Part shown: positions 27,488 to 36,886 of the stretch, in pieces
Layout of the letters: each line of letters opens with the position of its first letter
Position numbering within the stretch: the first letter of the stretch is position 1
Source: an uncultured Psychroserpens sp.
GTDB taxonomy: Bacteria; Bacteroidota; Bacteroidia; Flavobacteriales; Flavobacteriaceae
Length of the DNA: 64,000 bases
Direction of reading: 5' to 3'
Assembly: GCF_947503375.1 (NCBI RefSeq)
Contig: NZ_CANNDQ010000005.1
Coordinates: 248,001-312,000, forward strand
Translations under genes and position numbers: made by a program
The notes under the pieces: generated by a model
Seen by the model: only the letters and a program-made list of their open reading frames with translations
Told to the model about the DNA's origin: nothing
The model's database searches: none

Positions 27488-27745
27488 ATGGAAAAAAGAA
27501 ACTTAAGAAAAGAACGTATAGGAGTTGTTACAAGTAACAAAATGATGAAATCAATTGTGGTTTCTGAAGTTAAAAAAGTGAAACACCCTATGTATGGAAA
27601 ATTCGTTTTGAAAACAAAAAAATATGTTGCTCATGACGAAACAAATGACTGCAATATTGGAGATACTGTAAAGATCATGGAAACACGACCTATGAGTAAA
27701 TCTAAATGTTGGAGATTAGTAGAAATAATTGAAAGAGCTAAATAA
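27488..27745 (+). CDS. rpsQ: 30S ribosomal protein S17
   Basis: 85 residues. '[19 protein letters not shown]' and '[22 protein letters not shown]' (OB-fold signature) identify S17, a 16S 5'-domain assembly protein. Two bases separate its stop from rplN. Confidence 0.98.
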   Translation: MEKRNLRKERIGVVTSNKMMKSIVVSEVKKVKHPMYGKFVLKTKKYVAHDETNDCNIGDTVKIMETRPMSKSKCWRLVEIIERAK

Positions 27746-27747
27746 TT

Positions 27748-28116
27748 ATGGTACAACAAGAATCTAGATTAAAGGTAGCTGATAACACAGGAGCAAAAGA
27801 AGTATTAACAATACGTGTTCTTGGTGGTACAAAAAGAAGATATGCTTCTATTGGTGATAAAATAGTAGTATCTGTTAAAGATGCAACACCTAATGGAAAC
27901 ATTAAAAAAGGAGCAGTTTCAACAGCAGTTGTGGTTCGTACTAAAAAAGAAGTAAGACGTCCAGATGGATCTTATATTCGTTTTGATGATAATGCTTGTG
28001 TGCTTTTAAATCCTACAGGAGAAATGAGAGGAACACGTGTATTTGGACCAGTAGCTAGAGAACTTCGTGACAAACAGTTCATGAAAATTGTATCATTAGC
28101 ACCAGAAGTGCTTTAA
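27748..28116 (+). CDS. rplN: 50S ribosomal protein L14
   Basis: 122 residues, as in most bacteria. '[19 protein letters not shown]' and '[23 protein letters not shown]' (in part) are L14 hallmarks. L14 forms an intersubunit bridge and is the binding site of the ribosome silencing factor RsfS, also encoded in this window at 54797-55168. The stop overlaps rplX as TAATG. Confidence 0.99.
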   Translation: MVQQESRLKVADNTGAKEVLTIRVLGGTKRRYASIGDKIVVSVKDATPNGNIKKGAVSTAVVVRTKKEVRRPDGSYIRFDDNACVLLNPTGEMRGTRVFGPVARELRDKQFMKIVSLAPEVL

Positions 28117-28439
28117 TGACTAAAAAAATGACAAAGCTTAAAATTAAATCAGGAGATACAGTTCGAGTAATTGCTGGAGACCATAAAGGGACAGAAGGTA
28201 AAGTACTTAAAGTATTTGTAGATAAAAACAAAGCCATCGTTGAAGGTGCAAATATGGTTAAAAAACATATGAAACCAAGTGCACAAAATCCTCAAGGTGG
28301 TATTGTAGAGAAAGAAGCACCAATTCATATATCTAACTTATCATTGCTAACTTCAAATGGTGAAGCAACAAGAGTTGGTTATAAAATGGAAGGTGATAAT
28401 AAAGTGAGATTTTCTAAAAAATCAAATGAAGTAATATAG
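28116..28439 (+). CDS. rplX: 50S ribosomal protein L24
   Basis: 107 residues from the ATG overlapping the rplN stop; Met5 (28128) could also serve. The KOW motif '[20 protein letters not shown]' lies at the N-terminus. L24 starts 50S assembly. The TAATG junction suggests translational coupling with L14. Confidence 0.97.
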   Translation: MTKKMTKLKIKSGDTVRVIAGDHKGTEGKVLKVFVDKNKAIVEGANMVKKHMKPSAQNPQGGIVEKEAPIHISNLSLLTSNGEATRVGYKMEGDNKVRFSKKSNEVI

Positions 28440-28441
28440 TT

Positions 28442-28993
28442 ATGGCTTATATTCCAAGATTAAAACAAGAGTACAAGGACAAAGTAGTTTCTGCTCTTAC
28501 AGAAGAATTCGGATATAAAAACGTAATGCAAGTTCCAAAATTGACTAAGATAGTAATATCTAAAGGTGTTGGAGCTGCAGTTGCTGATAAGAAATTAATT
28601 GATCATGCAGTTGATGAGTTAACTAAAATTTCTGGTCAAAAAGCAGTAGCGACTATGTCTAAAAAAGACGTTGCATCATTTAAACTTCGTAAAGGAATGC
28701 CAATTGGAGCAAGAGTTACGTTGAGAGGTGAGCAAATGTATGAGTTTTTAGACCGTTTAGTTACTTCAGCTTTACCACGCGTTAGAGATTTTAATGGTAT
28801 CAAAGCAACAGGTTTTGATGGACGAGGAAATTATAACTTAGGTGTTACAGAACAAATCATATTCCCAGAAATAGATATTGATAAGATCAATAAAATATCT
28901 GGTATGGATATTACCTTTGTAACAACCGCAGACACAGATAAAGAAGCAAAATCGTTATTAACTGAATTGGGTTTACCTTTTCAAAAGAACTAA
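28442..28993 (+). CDS. rplE: 50S ribosomal protein L5
   Basis: 183 residues. '[18 protein letters not shown]', '[21 protein letters not shown]' and '[19 protein letters not shown]' (partial hallmarks) define L5, which binds 5S rRNA and the P-site tRNA. Adjacent to rpsN after 3 bp. Confidence 0.99.
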   Translation: MAYIPRLKQEYKDKVVSALTEEFGYKNVMQVPKLTKIVISKGVGAAVADKKLIDHAVDELTKISGQKAVATMSKKDVASFKLRKGMPIGARVTLRGEQMYEFLDRLVTSALPRVRDFNGIKATGFDGRGNYNLGVTEQIIFPEIDIDKINKISGMDITFVTTADTDKEAKSLLTELGLPFQKN

Positions 28994-28996
28994 GAT

Positions 28997-29266
28997 ATGG
29001 CTAAAGAATCAATGAAAGCCCGTGAGGTCAAAAGAGCAAAAACGGTTGCTAAGTATGCTGAAAAACGTAAAGCTTTAAAAGAAGCTGGAGATTATGAAGC
29101 ATTACAAAAGTTACCAAAAAATGCTTCTCCAGTTAGACAACATAACCGTTGTAAGTTGACAGGACGACCTAAAGGGTACATGAGAATTTTTGGTATTTCA
29201 CGTGTAACATTTCGTGAAATGGCAAATCAAGGTTTGATTCCAGGTGTTAAAAAAGCATCTTGGTAA
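28997..29266 (+). CDS. rpsN: 30S ribosomal protein S14 (zinc-free type)
   Basis: 89 residues. '[20 protein letters not shown]' and '[23 protein letters not shown]' (in part) identify S14. There is no CxxC...CxxC zinc ribbon, so this is the long, zinc-independent class. Followed by an 88-bp gap that contains a bulged hairpin before rpsH. Confidence 0.98.
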   Translation: MAKESMKAREVKRAKTVAKYAEKRKALKEAGDYEALQKLPKNASPVRQHNRCKLTGRPKGYMRIFGISRVTFREMANQGLIPGVKKASW

Positions 29267-29312
29267 CATACCATCGCTAAAGCGAAAATATAAGAATTAT
29301 AAATTGGTCTCA

Positions 29313-29334
29313 GGTTCGAGATGTATCGAAAACC
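29313..29334 (+). promoter_or_regulatory. Bulged hairpin upstream of rpsH (possible S8 binding mimic)
   Basis: GGTTCGA (29313-29319) pairs with TCG + AACC (29326-29328, 29331-29334) around a GATGTA loop, leaving two unpaired A (29329-29330). A small TCGC/GCGA hairpin with TAAA loop lies just upstream (about 29275-29285). S8 in other bacteria binds an rRNA-like helix with bulged A in its own mRNA. Here the site would lie directly before rpsH. No covariation data, so tentative. Confidence 0.35.
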
Positions 29335-29354
29335 GTTACCGCAAATTAATATAA

Positions 29355-29753
29355 ATGAATACAGATCCAATTGCTGATTACTTAACAAGAATCAGAAATG
29401 CAGTAAAAGCTAATCACAGAGTGGTAGAAATTCCTGCATCAAACCTAAAGAAAGAAATAACTAAAATATTATTCGATCAAGGATATATTTTAAGTTATAA
29501 GTTTGACGACTCTACTGTGCAAGGAACAATTAAAATTGCTTTGAAGTACAACAAAGATACTAAAGAGTCGGTAATAAAGAAGATACAAAGAATAAGCACA
29601 CCAGGTCTACGTAAGTATGCTGGCGCAAATGAAATGCCAAGAATCTTAAACGGTTTAGGTATTGCCATAGTTTCTACATCTCACGGTGTAATTACAGGTA
29701 AGCAAGCGCAAAGAGAAAACGTTGGTGGTGAATTATTGTGTTACGTTTACTAA
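29355..29753 (+). CDS. rpsH: 30S ribosomal protein S8
   Basis: 132 residues. 'MNTDPIADYLTRIRNA' and 'GLGIAIVSTSHGVITGKQAQ' are S8 hallmarks. S8 is a primary 16S central-domain binder and, in E. coli, the translational repressor of the spc operon. The 88-bp structured gap in front of it is longer than the 2-20 bp gaps around. Confidence 0.99.
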   Translation: MNTDPIADYLTRIRNAVKANHRVVEIPASNLKKEITKILFDQGYILSYKFDDSTVQGTIKIALKYNKDTKESVIKKIQRISTPGLRKYAGANEMPRILNGLGIAIVSTSHGVITGKQAQRENVGGELLCYVY

Positions 29754-29770
29754 TTTAAAGCAGAAAGAAC

Positions 29771-30313
29771 ATGTCAAGAATAGGAAATAATCCAGTAGCA
29801 ATCCCAGAGGGAGTTACAGTTGAAGTAAAAGACAACGTAATCACAGTAAAAGGTAAATTGGGTGAATTAACTCAAAGCTATGACGCTGTAGAAGTAAAAG
29901 TAGAAGACGGAAACGTATTAGTAGCTCGATCTGCAGATAATAAAGAGCAAAAATCTAAACATGGTTTATACAGGTCTTTAGTAAATAACATGATCGAAGG
30001 CGTATCTAAAGGTTGGACTAAAGAGTTAGAACTCGTTGGTGTAGGTTACAGAGCAACTAATCAAGGGCAAAAATTAGATTTGGCTCTAGGTTTTTCTCAT
30101 AACATTGTTATGGATATAGCACCAGAAGTGAAAATTGAAACCGTTTCAGAAAAGGGTAAAAACCCAATAGTTAAATTAACATCTCACGATAAACAATTAG
30201 TTGGACAAGTAGCTGCGAAAATTCGCGGATTCAGAAAACCAGAACCTTACAAAGGAAAAGGGATCAAGTTTGTTGGTGAAGAATTAAGAAGAAAAGCAGG
30301 TAAATCAGCTTAA
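29771..30313 (+). CDS. rplF: 50S ribosomal protein L6
   Basis: 180 residues. '[19 protein letters not shown]' and the C-terminal '[20 protein letters not shown]' (in part) identify L6, near the sarcin-ricin loop and factor-binding site. Standard length. Confidence 0.99.
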   Translation: MSRIGNNPVAIPEGVTVEVKDNVITVKGKLGELTQSYDAVEVKVEDGNVLVARSADNKEQKSKHGLYRSLVNNMIEGVSKGWTKELELVGVGYRATNQGQKLDLALGFSHNIVMDIAPEVKIETVSEKGKNPIVKLTSHDKQLVGQVAAKIRGFRKPEPYKGKGIKFVGEELRRKAGKSA

Positions 30314-30323
30314 AAAATTAGTT

Positions 30324-30680
30324 ATGGCATTAACAAAGAACGAAAAAAGACTAAGAATAAAAAGCAGAATACGTAAGGTAGTTTCTGGTACAGAAGCAAG
30401 ACCTCGTTTAGCTGTTTTCAGAAGTAATAAAGAAATTTATGCTCAAGTTGTAGACGATGTTACAGGTAAAACCATAGTAGCTGCATCTTCTAGAGATAAA
30501 GACGTTGCTTCAGCAAAAGGAACAAAAACAGAAAAAGCAGCCTTAGTTGGTAAAGCTGTTGCCGAAAAAGCAATAAAAGCAGGTATCAATACTATATCTT
30601 TTGATAGAGGTGGTTACCAATATCACGGAAGAGTAAAATCATTAGCAGAAGGTGCTAGAGAAGGCGGACTTAAATTCTAA
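30324..30680 (+). CDS. rplR: 50S ribosomal protein L18
   Basis: 118 residues. '[20 protein letters not shown]' and '[24 protein letters not shown]' (in part) are L18 signatures. It binds 5S rRNA together with L5 and L25. Six bp before rpsE. Confidence 0.99.
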   Translation: MALTKNEKRLRIKSRIRKVVSGTEARPRLAVFRSNKEIYAQVVDDVTGKTIVAASSRDKDVASAKGTKTEKAALVGKAVAEKAIKAGINTISFDRGGYQYHGRVKSLAEGAREGGLKF

Positions 30681-30686
30681 GACATT

Positions 30687-31211
30687 ATGTATCAAAAATA
30701 TAAAAACGCAGAATTAGTAAAACCAAGTGGATTAGATCTTAAAGATCGTTTAGTTGGTGTACAAAGAGTTACTAAAGTAACAAAAGGTGGTAGAGCTTTT
30801 GGTTTTTCAGCAATCGTAGTTGTTGGTGATGAAGCTGGAGTTGTAGGTCACGGTTTAGGAAAGTCTAAAGATGTTGCTACTGCAATTGCAAAAGCAGTTG
30901 AAGATGCTAAGAAAAATCTTGTAAGAATTCCTATTGTTAAAGGAACATTACCTCACGAACAAAAAGGTAAATATGGTGGAGCTCGAGTAAATATTATTCC
31001 TGCTGCGGCTGGTACAGGAGTTATTGCTGGTGGAGCAGTAAGAACAGTTCTAGAAGCAGTTGGTGTACATGATGTATTATCAAAATCTCAAGGATCATCT
31101 AACCCACATAACGTAGTTAAAGCAACTTTTGATGCTTTACTTCAGTTAAGAAGTGCTCAAACAATAGCTAAAGAAAGAGGTGTCTCTCTTGAAAAAGTGT
31201 TTAACGGTTAA
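30687..31211 (+). CDS. rpsE: 30S ribosomal protein S5
   Basis: 174 residues. '[20 protein letters not shown]' (dsRBD-like start) and '[19 protein letters not shown]' identify S5, which controls decoding fidelity and forms the mRNA entry pore. The spectinomycin-contact loop '[11 protein letters not shown]' is intact. Confidence 0.99.
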   Translation: MYQKYKNAELVKPSGLDLKDRLVGVQRVTKVTKGGRAFGFSAIVVVGDEAGVVGHGLGKSKDVATAIAKAVEDAKKNLVRIPIVKGTLPHEQKGKYGGARVNIIPAAAGTGVIAGGAVRTVLEAVGVHDVLSKSQGSSNPHNVVKATFDALLQLRSAQTIAKERGVSLEKVFNG

Positions 31212-31222
31212 TCATTACAAGA

Positions 31223-31405
31223 ATGGGAAAGATTAAAGTAACAAAGGTGAAGAGTGCGATCAATCGTACTCAAACTCAAAAAAGAACATTAGAAGCTCTT
31301 GGACTTAAACGAATTGGTCAAACAATAGAGCACGATGCTTCACCAAGTATTCTTGGTATGGTAAATAAAGTTTCACATTTAGTTTCTGTTGAAGAAACAA
31401 AATAA
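31223..31405 (+). CDS. rpmD: 50S ribosomal protein L30
   Basis: 60 residues. 'MGKIKVTKVKSAINRTQTQK' and 'LKRIGQTIEHDASPSILGMV' are typical of the short bacterial L30. L30 is lost in some lineages but kept here. Nine bp before rplO. Confidence 0.98.
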   Translation: MGKIKVTKVKSAINRTQTQKRTLEALGLKRIGQTIEHDASPSILGMVNKVSHLVSVEETK

Positions 31406-31414
31406 CGATATAGA

Positions 31415-31867
31415 ATGGACTTAAGTAATTTAAAACCAGCAGAAGGTTCTGTAAAGAATCAAGGTAAAAGAGTAGGTCGAGGACAAGGTTCTGGAAAAGG
31501 TGGTACTGCAACACGTGGTCACAAAGGAGCTAAATCACGTTCTGGTTATTCTAAAAAATTAGGTTTTGAAGGTGGTCAAATGCCACTTCAAAGACGTGTG
31601 CCAAAATTTGGATTTACAAACATTAACCGTGTTGAATACCAAGGTGTAAATCTTGATACATTACAACAGTTGGTTGATGACAAGAAAATAAAAGATGCAG
31701 TTGATTTTGAAACGTTAATTGATTTACGTTTAGCAGGAAAGAATGATTTAGTAAAGATTCTTGGACGCGGTGAATTAAAATCAAAATTAAAAGTATCAGC
31801 TCATAAATTTACTGCTTCTGCAAAAGCTGCAATTGAAGCAGCAGGAGGTGAAGTTGTAACTTTATAG
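31415..31867 (+). CDS. rplO: 50S ribosomal protein L15
   Basis: 150 residues. 'GRGQGSGKGGTATRGHKGAK' and 'GFEGGQMPLQRRVPKFGF' define L15, a late 50S assembly protein reaching across domains of 23S rRNA. Followed by secY after 13 bp, the conserved spc order. Confidence 0.99.
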   Translation: MDLSNLKPAEGSVKNQGKRVGRGQGSGKGGTATRGHKGAKSRSGYSKKLGFEGGQMPLQRRVPKFGFTNINRVEYQGVNLDTLQQLVDDKKIKDAVDFETLIDLRLAGKNDLVKILGRGELKSKLKVSAHKFTASAKAAIEAAGGEVVTL

Positions 31868-31880
31868 ACAAACATAGAGT

Positions 31881-33230
31881 ATGAAATTTATAGAGACATT
31901 AAAAAATGTTTGGAAAATTACCGAACTAAAAGACAGAATCGTCTTAACACTTGGTTTACTTTTGGTATACCGTTTTGGTGCACAAGTTGTACTTCCAGGT
32001 ATTGACGCCTCTCAATTAGGAAATTTGCAAGCTGGTGCTGGTGATGGTATCTTAGGAATACTAAACATGTTTACAGGTGGTGCTTTTGCAAATGCTTCGG
32101 TATTTGCACTTGGTATAATGCCTTATATTTCTGCTTCTATTGTAGTACAATTGATGGGAATTGCGATTCCTTACCTACAAAAGCTTCAAAAAGAAGGTGC
32201 TAGTGGTCAAAAGAAGATTACACAAATAACACGCTGGTTAACAATTATCATTTGTTTGTTTCAAGCACCAGGCTATTTAGCTAGTTTGCAACCTGCATTT
32301 GGTATTCCAGCCTCAGCATTTCTATTAGGAACTGGGCCAACATTCTATATATCTTCAGTTATTATACTAGTAACGGGATGTATCTTTGCAATGTGGCTAG
32401 GTGAAAAGATTACAGATAAAGGAATTGGTAATGGTATTTCATTATTAATTATGGTTGGTATTATTGCAACCTTACCATTATCATTCATTCAAAACGCAGC
32501 TTCACGTTTAGATGGAGGAGGAAATGGTGGATTAATGATGATTTTAATTGAATTAGTGATTTGGTTCGTCATAATTATGGCTTCTGTAATGTTAGTAATG
32601 GCAGTTCGTAAGATTGCTGTACAATATGCAAGAAGAACTGCTTCTGGTGGTTATGAGAAGAATGTATTTGGATCGAGACAGTTTTTACCATTAAAGTTAA
32701 ACGCATCTGGTGTTATGCCAATTATCTTTGCCCAGGCAATTATGTTTGTTCCCAGTTTGATTGGAAAATCATTAGGGTCTAGTGAAGCCGGTCAATGGAT
32801 ACAAGCACAATTCACAGATATCTTTGGGTTCTGGTATAATGTTGTATTTGCATTATTGATTATTATATTCACTTATTTCTATACTGCTATTACGGTTCCT
32901 ACCAATAAAATGGCAGACGATTTAAAACGTAGTGGTGGTTTTATTCCTGGGATCAGACCAGGAACAGAGACTTCAGAATATTTAGATAAAATAATGTCTC
33001 AAATAACATTGCCAGGTTCTATATTCTTAGCATTAATAGCTGTGTTCCCAGCATTTATTGTAAAGCTTATGGATGTTCAAGCTGGTTGGGCATTATTCTT
33101 TGGTGGTACATCACTATTAATTATGGTTGGAGTTGCAATAGATACGATGCAGCAAGTTAATTCATACCTGCTTAACAAACATTACGATGGTTTGATGAAA
33201 ACAGGTAAAAATAGAAAAGCAGTAGCTTAA
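31881..33230 (+). CDS. secY: Preprotein translocase subunit SecY
   Basis: 449 residues with ten predicted transmembrane segments, as in other bacteria. N-terminal '[20 protein letters not shown]', '[17 protein letters not shown]' (plug/TM2 region) and '[18 protein letters not shown]' are SecY hallmarks. It forms the protein channel of the inner membrane with SecE/SecG, and is required upstream of T9SS and lipoprotein export of the many secreted proteins in this window. Downstream comes infA directly; adk and map, often placed here, are absent. Confidence 0.99.
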   Translation: MKFIETLKNVWKITELKDRIVLTLGLLLVYRFGAQVVLPGIDASQLGNLQAGAGDGILGILNMFTGGAFANASVFALGIMPYISASIVVQLMGIAIPYLQKLQKEGASGQKKITQITRWLTIIICLFQAPGYLASLQPAFGIPASAFLLGTGPTFYISSVIILVTGCIFAMWLGEKITDKGIGNGISLLIMVGIIATLPLSFIQNAASRLDGGGNGGLMMILIELVIWFVIIMASVMLVMAVRKIAVQYARRTASGGYEKNVFGSRQFLPLKLNASGVMPIIFAQAIMFVPSLIGKSLGSSEAGQWIQAQFTDIFGFWYNVVFALLIIIFTYFYTAITVPTNKMADDLKRSGGFIPGIRPGTETSEYLDKIMSQITLPGSIFLALIAVFPAFIVKLMDVQAGWALFFGGTSLLIMVGVAIDTMQQVNSYLLNKHYDGLMKTGKNRKAVA

Positions 33231-33238
33231 TTTATACT

Positions 33239-33454
33239 ATGGCAAAACAAGCAGCAATAGAGCAAGACGGATCAATTATTGAGGCATTATCAAATGCGAT
33301 GTTCCGTGTAGAACTAGAAAATGGTCACATTGTGACTGCACATATATCTGGTAAAATGCGTATGCATTATATAAAATTATTACCAGGTGATAAAGTAAAA
33401 TTAGAAATGAGTCCTTACGATTTAACTAAGGCTCGAATAACTTATAGATACTAA
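33239..33454 (+). CDS. infA: Translation initiation factor IF-1
   Basis: 71 residues. '[20 protein letters not shown]' and '[19 protein letters not shown]' are the S1/OB-fold signature of IF-1, which binds the 30S A site. Eight bp after secY and 57 bp before rpmJ. Confidence 0.99.
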   Translation: MAKQAAIEQDGSIIEALSNAMFRVELENGHIVTAHISGKMRMHYIKLLPGDKVKLEMSPYDLTKARITYRY

Positions 33455-33511
33455 TATGATGATGAAACCGTAAGGTTACATCTTCCATTGGTAGTTAATA
33501 AAAACGACAAG

Positions 33512-33628
33512 ATGAAAGTAAGAGCATCAGTTAAAAAAAGAAGCGCTGATTGTAAATTAGTGCGTAGAAAAGGTAGACTTTACGTCATTAACAAAAAGAA
33601 TCCTAGATTCAAACAAAGACAAGGGTAA
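33512..33628 (+). CDS. rpmJ: 50S ribosomal protein L36 (zinc-free type)
   Basis: 38 residues, starting [15 protein letters not shown] and ending 'NPRFKQRQG'. Only one cysteine (Cys14) of the CxxC...CxxxH zinc site is present and the rest is replaced ('RSADC', 'INKKNPRF'), so this is the zinc-independent form. Located between infA and rpsM, two bp before rpsM, the conserved position. Short length explains why it is easily missed. Confidence 0.97.
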   Translation: MKVRASVKKRSADCKLVRRKGRLYVINKKNPRFKQRQG

Positions 33629-33630
33629 TT

Positions 33631-34005
33631 ATGGCAAGAATTGCAGGTGTAGACATACCAAAAAACAAAAGAGGAGTAATCTCTTTAACTTATATCTACG
33701 GAGTAGGTAGAAGTAGAGCTAAAGAAATTTTAGCAACAGCTAAAGTTGACGAAAGCATTAAAGTTCAAGATTGGACTGATGAACAAATAGGTAATATTCG
33801 TGAGGCAGTTGGATCTTACACTATTGAAGGTGAATTACGTTCTGAAACACAAATAAACATTAAGCGTTTAATGGATATAGGATGTTACAGAGGTATTCGT
33901 CATAGAGCTGGATTGCCTTTAAGAGGTCAGCGTACAAAGAACAACTCTAGAACTAGAAAAGGTAGAAGAAAAACAGTTGCTAATAAGAAAAAAGCAACTA
34001 AATAA
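33631..34005 (+). CDS. rpsM: 30S ribosomal protein S13
   Basis: 124 residues. '[20 protein letters not shown]' and '[21 protein letters not shown]' (in part) identify S13, which contacts P-site tRNA and the 50S through bridges B1a/B1b. First gene of the alpha-operon part. Confidence 0.99.
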   Translation: MARIAGVDIPKNKRGVISLTYIYGVGRSRAKEILATAKVDESIKVQDWTDEQIGNIREAVGSYTIEGELRSETQINIKRLMDIGCYRGIRHRAGLPLRGQRTKNNSRTRKGRRKTVANKKKATK

Positions 34006-34013
34006 TAAATAGT

Positions 34014-34397
34014 ATGGCAAAGTCAAGTACTAAAAAACGTAAAGTAATAGTAGATGCTATTGGTGAAGCACACGTAGCGGCTTCTTTTAACAATATTATT
34101 ATCTCTTTAACTAATAAAAAAGGAGACGTTATCTCATGGTCGTCTGCTGGAAAAATGGGTTTTAGAGGATCTAAGAAGAACACACCTTATGCTGCTCAGT
34201 TAGCAGCAGAAGATGCGGCTGGAGTAGCTAAAGAAGCTGGGCTTAAAAAAGTAAAAGTTTACGTAAAAGGTCCAGGTAATGGTAGAGAATCTGCTATTAG
34301 ATCTATCCATAATGCAGGTATCGAAGTAACAGAAATCATTGATGTTACACCTTTACCACACAATGGATGTCGCCCTCCAAAACGAAGAAGAGTTTAA
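34014..34397 (+). CDS. rpsK: 30S ribosomal protein S11
   Basis: 127 residues. '[18 protein letters not shown]' and '[18 protein letters not shown]' are S11 signatures. S11 shapes the 30S platform at the E site. It is followed by a perfect terminator-like hairpin, so the long transcript probably ends or is trimmed here. Confidence 0.99.
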   Translation: MAKSSTKKRKVIVDAIGEAHVAASFNNIIISLTNKKGDVISWSSAGKMGFRGSKKNTPYAAQLAAEDAAGVAKEAGLKKVKVYVKGPGNGRESAIRSIHNAGIEVTEIIDVTPLPHNGCRPPKRRRV

Positions 34398-34417
34398 GTA
34401 AATGATATATTGAAATT

Positions 34418-34453
34418 AATATCAACCGTTTTTACGGTTGATATTGGTTTTTT
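34418..34453 (+). terminator. Intrinsic terminator between rpsK and rpsD
   Basis: AATATCAACCG (34418-34428) pairs perfectly with CGGTTGATATT (34435-34445) over a 6-base loop TTTTTA, then GG and six T. It lies 20 bp after the rpsK stop and should end or reduce read-through from the upstream ribosomal genes. A promoter for rpsD overlaps its right arm. Confidence 0.75.
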
Positions 34454-34466
34454 ATATGTAAATTTG
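34438..34466 (+). promoter_or_regulatory. Promoter of rpsD-rpoA-rplQ
   Basis: TTG at 34438-34440 (inside the terminator stem), 18 bases, then TAAATTTG at 34459-34466, a full match to TAnnTTTG. It would start transcription near 34472, leaving about 97 bases of leader before rpsD. Confidence 0.65.
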
Positions 34467-34497
34467 CAAACTGAAAAAATAACAAACAAGTATCAAC

Positions 34498-34553
34498 GAG
34501 AGATTGACGTTTATCGAAGGATAAGATTAAGACCTTAATTCATAAACACTCTC
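34498..34553 (+). promoter_or_regulatory. Nested RNA structure in the rpsD leader (candidate S4 autoregulatory leader)
   Basis: Three nested helices: GAGAG (34498-34502) with CTCTC (34549-34553); GTTTAT (34509-34514) with ATAAAC (34542-34547); and ATTAA (34526-34530) with TTAAT (34535-34539) around GACC. The structure ends 15 bp before rpsD. S4 represses its own synthesis by mRNA binding in E. coli and B. subtilis, and leaders before rpsD have been proposed in Bacteroidia from comparative work; I cannot confirm membership without a covariance model. Confidence 0.55.
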
Positions 34554-34568
34554 AAAACAAATTTTAAA

Positions 34569-35174
34569 ATGGCAAGATATACTGGTCCTAAAACTAAAAT
34601 AGCTCGTAAATTTGGTGAAGCTATTTTTGGAGATGATAAAGCTTTTGAAAAAAGAAATTATCCTCCAGGTCAACACGGAAACAACAGAAGACGTGGAAAA
34701 AAATCTGAATATGCAATCCAATTAATGGAAAAGCAAAAGGCAAAATATACATATGGTATATTAGAAAAGCAATTCAGAAACATGTTTAAAAAAGCAACTG
34801 CTGCACAAGGTATTACAGGTGAAGTATTGTTACAATTATGTGAGTCTCGTTTAGATAATGTAGCTTACAGAATGGGATTATCTCCTTCACGTAGTGGAGC
34901 TAGACAATTAGTATCTCATAGACATATAACTGTTAATGGTGAAATTGTAAATATACCTTCTTACCAATTGAAGGCAGGCGATGTTGTGGCTGTTAGAGAA
35001 AAATCTAAATCTTTAGAATCTATTCAAAATTCATTAGCAAACTCAAGTAATGTATATGAGTGGATTACTTGGAATAACGATAAGAAGGAAGGAACTTATG
35101 TTTCTATTCCTGAAAGAATCCAAATTCCAGAAAATATCAATGAGCAATTCATTGTCGAATTATACTCTAAATAA
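34569..35174 (+). CDS. rpsD: 30S ribosomal protein S4
   Basis: 201 residues. '[20 protein letters not shown]' and '[19 protein letters not shown]' (S4 RNA-binding domain) identify S4, the primary binder of the 16S 5' domain and a translational autoregulator. It has its own promoter and a structured leader, unlike most genes of the block, so its expression is probably set separately together with rpoA and rplQ. Confidence 0.99.
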   Translation: MARYTGPKTKIARKFGEAIFGDDKAFEKRNYPPGQHGNNRRRGKKSEYAIQLMEKQKAKYTYGILEKQFRNMFKKATAAQGITGEVLLQLCESRLDNVAYRMGLSPSRSGARQLVSHRHITVNGEIVNIPSYQLKAGDVVAVREKSKSLESIQNSLANSSNVYEWITWNNDKKEGTYVSIPERIQIPENINEQFIVELYSK

Positions 35175-35268
35175 TAATTAATCATGTTGGTATTTAGCCA
35201 AAGGATTTATTAGTCTTCTTCAAACTTTTAAATCGCGCAACTAAATAACAATTAAAACGAAGAAAAGT

Positions 35269-36261
35269 ATGGCAATATTAAATTTTCAGAAACCAGATAA
35301 AGTAATCATGATTGATTCAACTGAGTTCGAAGGTAAATTTGAATTTAGACCTTTAGAGCCAGGATATGGATTAACTGTTGGTAATGCGCTTAGACGTGTG
35401 TTATTATCTTCTTTAGAAGGTTTTGCAATAACATCAGTAAGAATTGAAGGTGTAGACCATGAATTCTCTACTATAGCTGGTGTTGTTGAAGATGTAACAG
35501 AAATGATCTTGAACTTAAAGCAAGTTAATTTTAAGCGTCAAATTGATGAAGTAGATAATGAATCTGTTTCAATCTCAATTTCTGGTCAAGACCAAATCAC
35601 AGCTGGAGATTTTCAAAAATTCATCTCTGGTTTTCAAGTATTGAACAAAGACTTAGTGATCTGTAATTTGGATCCTAAGGTAAATATCAATATGGAGATT
35701 ACTATTGAAAAAGGTAGAGGTTATGTTCCTGCTGAAGAAAACAAAAAAGCTTCTGCTCCAATCGGAACGATCTTTACGGATTCAATTTACACGCCAATTA
35801 AAAACGTAAAGTATAGTATTGAGAACTTTCGTGTTGAACAAAAAACTGATTATGAAAAATTAGTTTTTGAGATCATCACAGATGGTTCTATACACCCAAA
35901 AGATGCTTTAACTGAAGCCGCTAAAATATTAATTCACCACTTCATGTTATTCTCAGACGAGCGTATTACTTTAGAAGCTGATGAAATTGCACAGACAGAA
36001 ACTTATGATGAAGAATCACTTCACATGAGGCAATTATTGAAAACTAAATTAGTAGATATGGATCTCTCTGTACGTGCCTTAAACTGTTTAAAAGCTGCAG
36101 AAGTAGATACTCTAGGAGATTTAGTATCTTTCAATAAAAATGACTTAATGAAATTCCGTAATTTTGGTAAGAAATCTTTAACTGAGCTCGAAGAGCTTGT
36201 AAATGTTAAAGGTCTTAACTTCGGAATGGATTTGGCAAAATACAAATTAGATAAAGATTAA
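35269..36261 (+). CDS. rpoA: DNA-directed RNA polymerase subunit alpha
   Basis: 330 residues. The N-terminal dimerisation domain has '[20 protein letters not shown]' and '[20 protein letters not shown]' (partial hallmarks); the C-terminal domain (about 265-325) has '[19 protein letters not shown]' and '[13 protein letters not shown]', the UP-element and activator-contact helices. A 94-bp gap precedes it and 60 bp separates it from rplQ. Confidence 0.99.
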   Translation: MAILNFQKPDKVIMIDSTEFEGKFEFRPLEPGYGLTVGNALRRVLLSSLEGFAITSVRIEGVDHEFSTIAGVVEDVTEMILNLKQVNFKRQIDEVDNESVSISISGQDQITAGDFQKFISGFQVLNKDLVICNLDPKVNINMEITIEKGRGYVPAEENKKASAPIGTIFTDSIYTPIKNVKYSIENFRVEQKTDYEKLVFEIITDGSIHPKDALTEAAKILIHHFMLFSDERITLEADEIAQTETYDEESLHMRQLLKTKLVDMDLSVRALNCLKAAEVDTLGDLVSFNKNDLMKFRNFGKKSLTELEELVNVKGLNFGMDLAKYKLDKD

Positions 36262-36321
36262 TACGTCATATTTTGCTCCTCAAAAAGGGTCGTAGCAAGA
36301 TGATGATTAAAACAAAATGTC

Positions 36322-36795
36322 ATGAGACACGGAAAGAAATTTAACCATTTAGGAAGACAAACCGCTCATAGAAAAGCGATGTTAGCTAATATGGCATGTT
36401 CGTTAATAGAACACAAGCGTATCAACACAACAGTTGCTAAAGCAAAAGCTTTAAAACAGTTCGTTGAGCCAATGATCACAAAATCTAAAGAAGATACAAC
36501 CCACAACAGACGTATTGTGTTCTCTAAATTGAGACAAAAAGATGCTGTTGCTGAATTATTTAGAGACGTGGCTCCTAAAGTTGGAGATCGTCCAGGTGGT
36601 TATACAAGAATCATCAAATTAGGAAATAGACTTGGTGATAACGCAGATATGGCGATGATAGAGTTAGTTGACTATAACGAATTATACAACGCTAATAAGC
36701 CAGCTAAAAAATCAACACGTAGAAGTAGAAGAGGTGGTTCTAAGCCAGCAGCTGCTGCTCCGGTTGAAACTAAAGCAACTAACGAAGAAGAATAG
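36322..36795 (+). CDS. rplQ: 50S ribosomal protein L17
   Basis: 157 residues. '[20 protein letters not shown]' and '[12 protein letters not shown]'-type segment ('[20 protein letters not shown]') are L17 signatures. A lysine/arginine-rich then Ala/Glu-rich tail of about 35 residues extends beyond the usual ~120-residue core, common in Bacteroidota. Last gene of the ribosomal block, followed by a strong terminator. Confidence 0.98.
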   Translation: MRHGKKFNHLGRQTAHRKAMLANMACSLIEHKRINTTVAKAKALKQFVEPMITKSKEDTTHNRRIVFSKLRQKDAVAELFRDVAPKVGDRPGGYTRIIKLGNRLGDNADMAMIELVDYNELYNANKPAKKSTRRSRRGGSKPAAAAPVETKATNEEE

Positions 36796-36817
36796 AACTG
36801 ATAGGATTCAAGTGAGT

Positions 36818-36855
36818 AAAAATGGGTAACCTTTTAAAGGTTACCCATTTTTTTT
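36818..36855 (+). terminator. Strong terminator at the end of the ribosomal block
   Basis: Arms 36818-36831 and 36839-36852 (core ATGGGTAACC/GGTTACCCAT) form a 14-bp perfect stem with a 7-base loop, followed by a T run. It ends the rplQ transcript 23 bp after the stop. Confidence 0.9.
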
Positions 36856-36886
36856 ATTAACTTTATAGAAACAATAAATTATTATT

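Noticed and set aside
29321..29377. 18-codon frame overlapping the rpsH start
   Set aside because: Overlaps the S8 start out of frame; composition and context fit chance.
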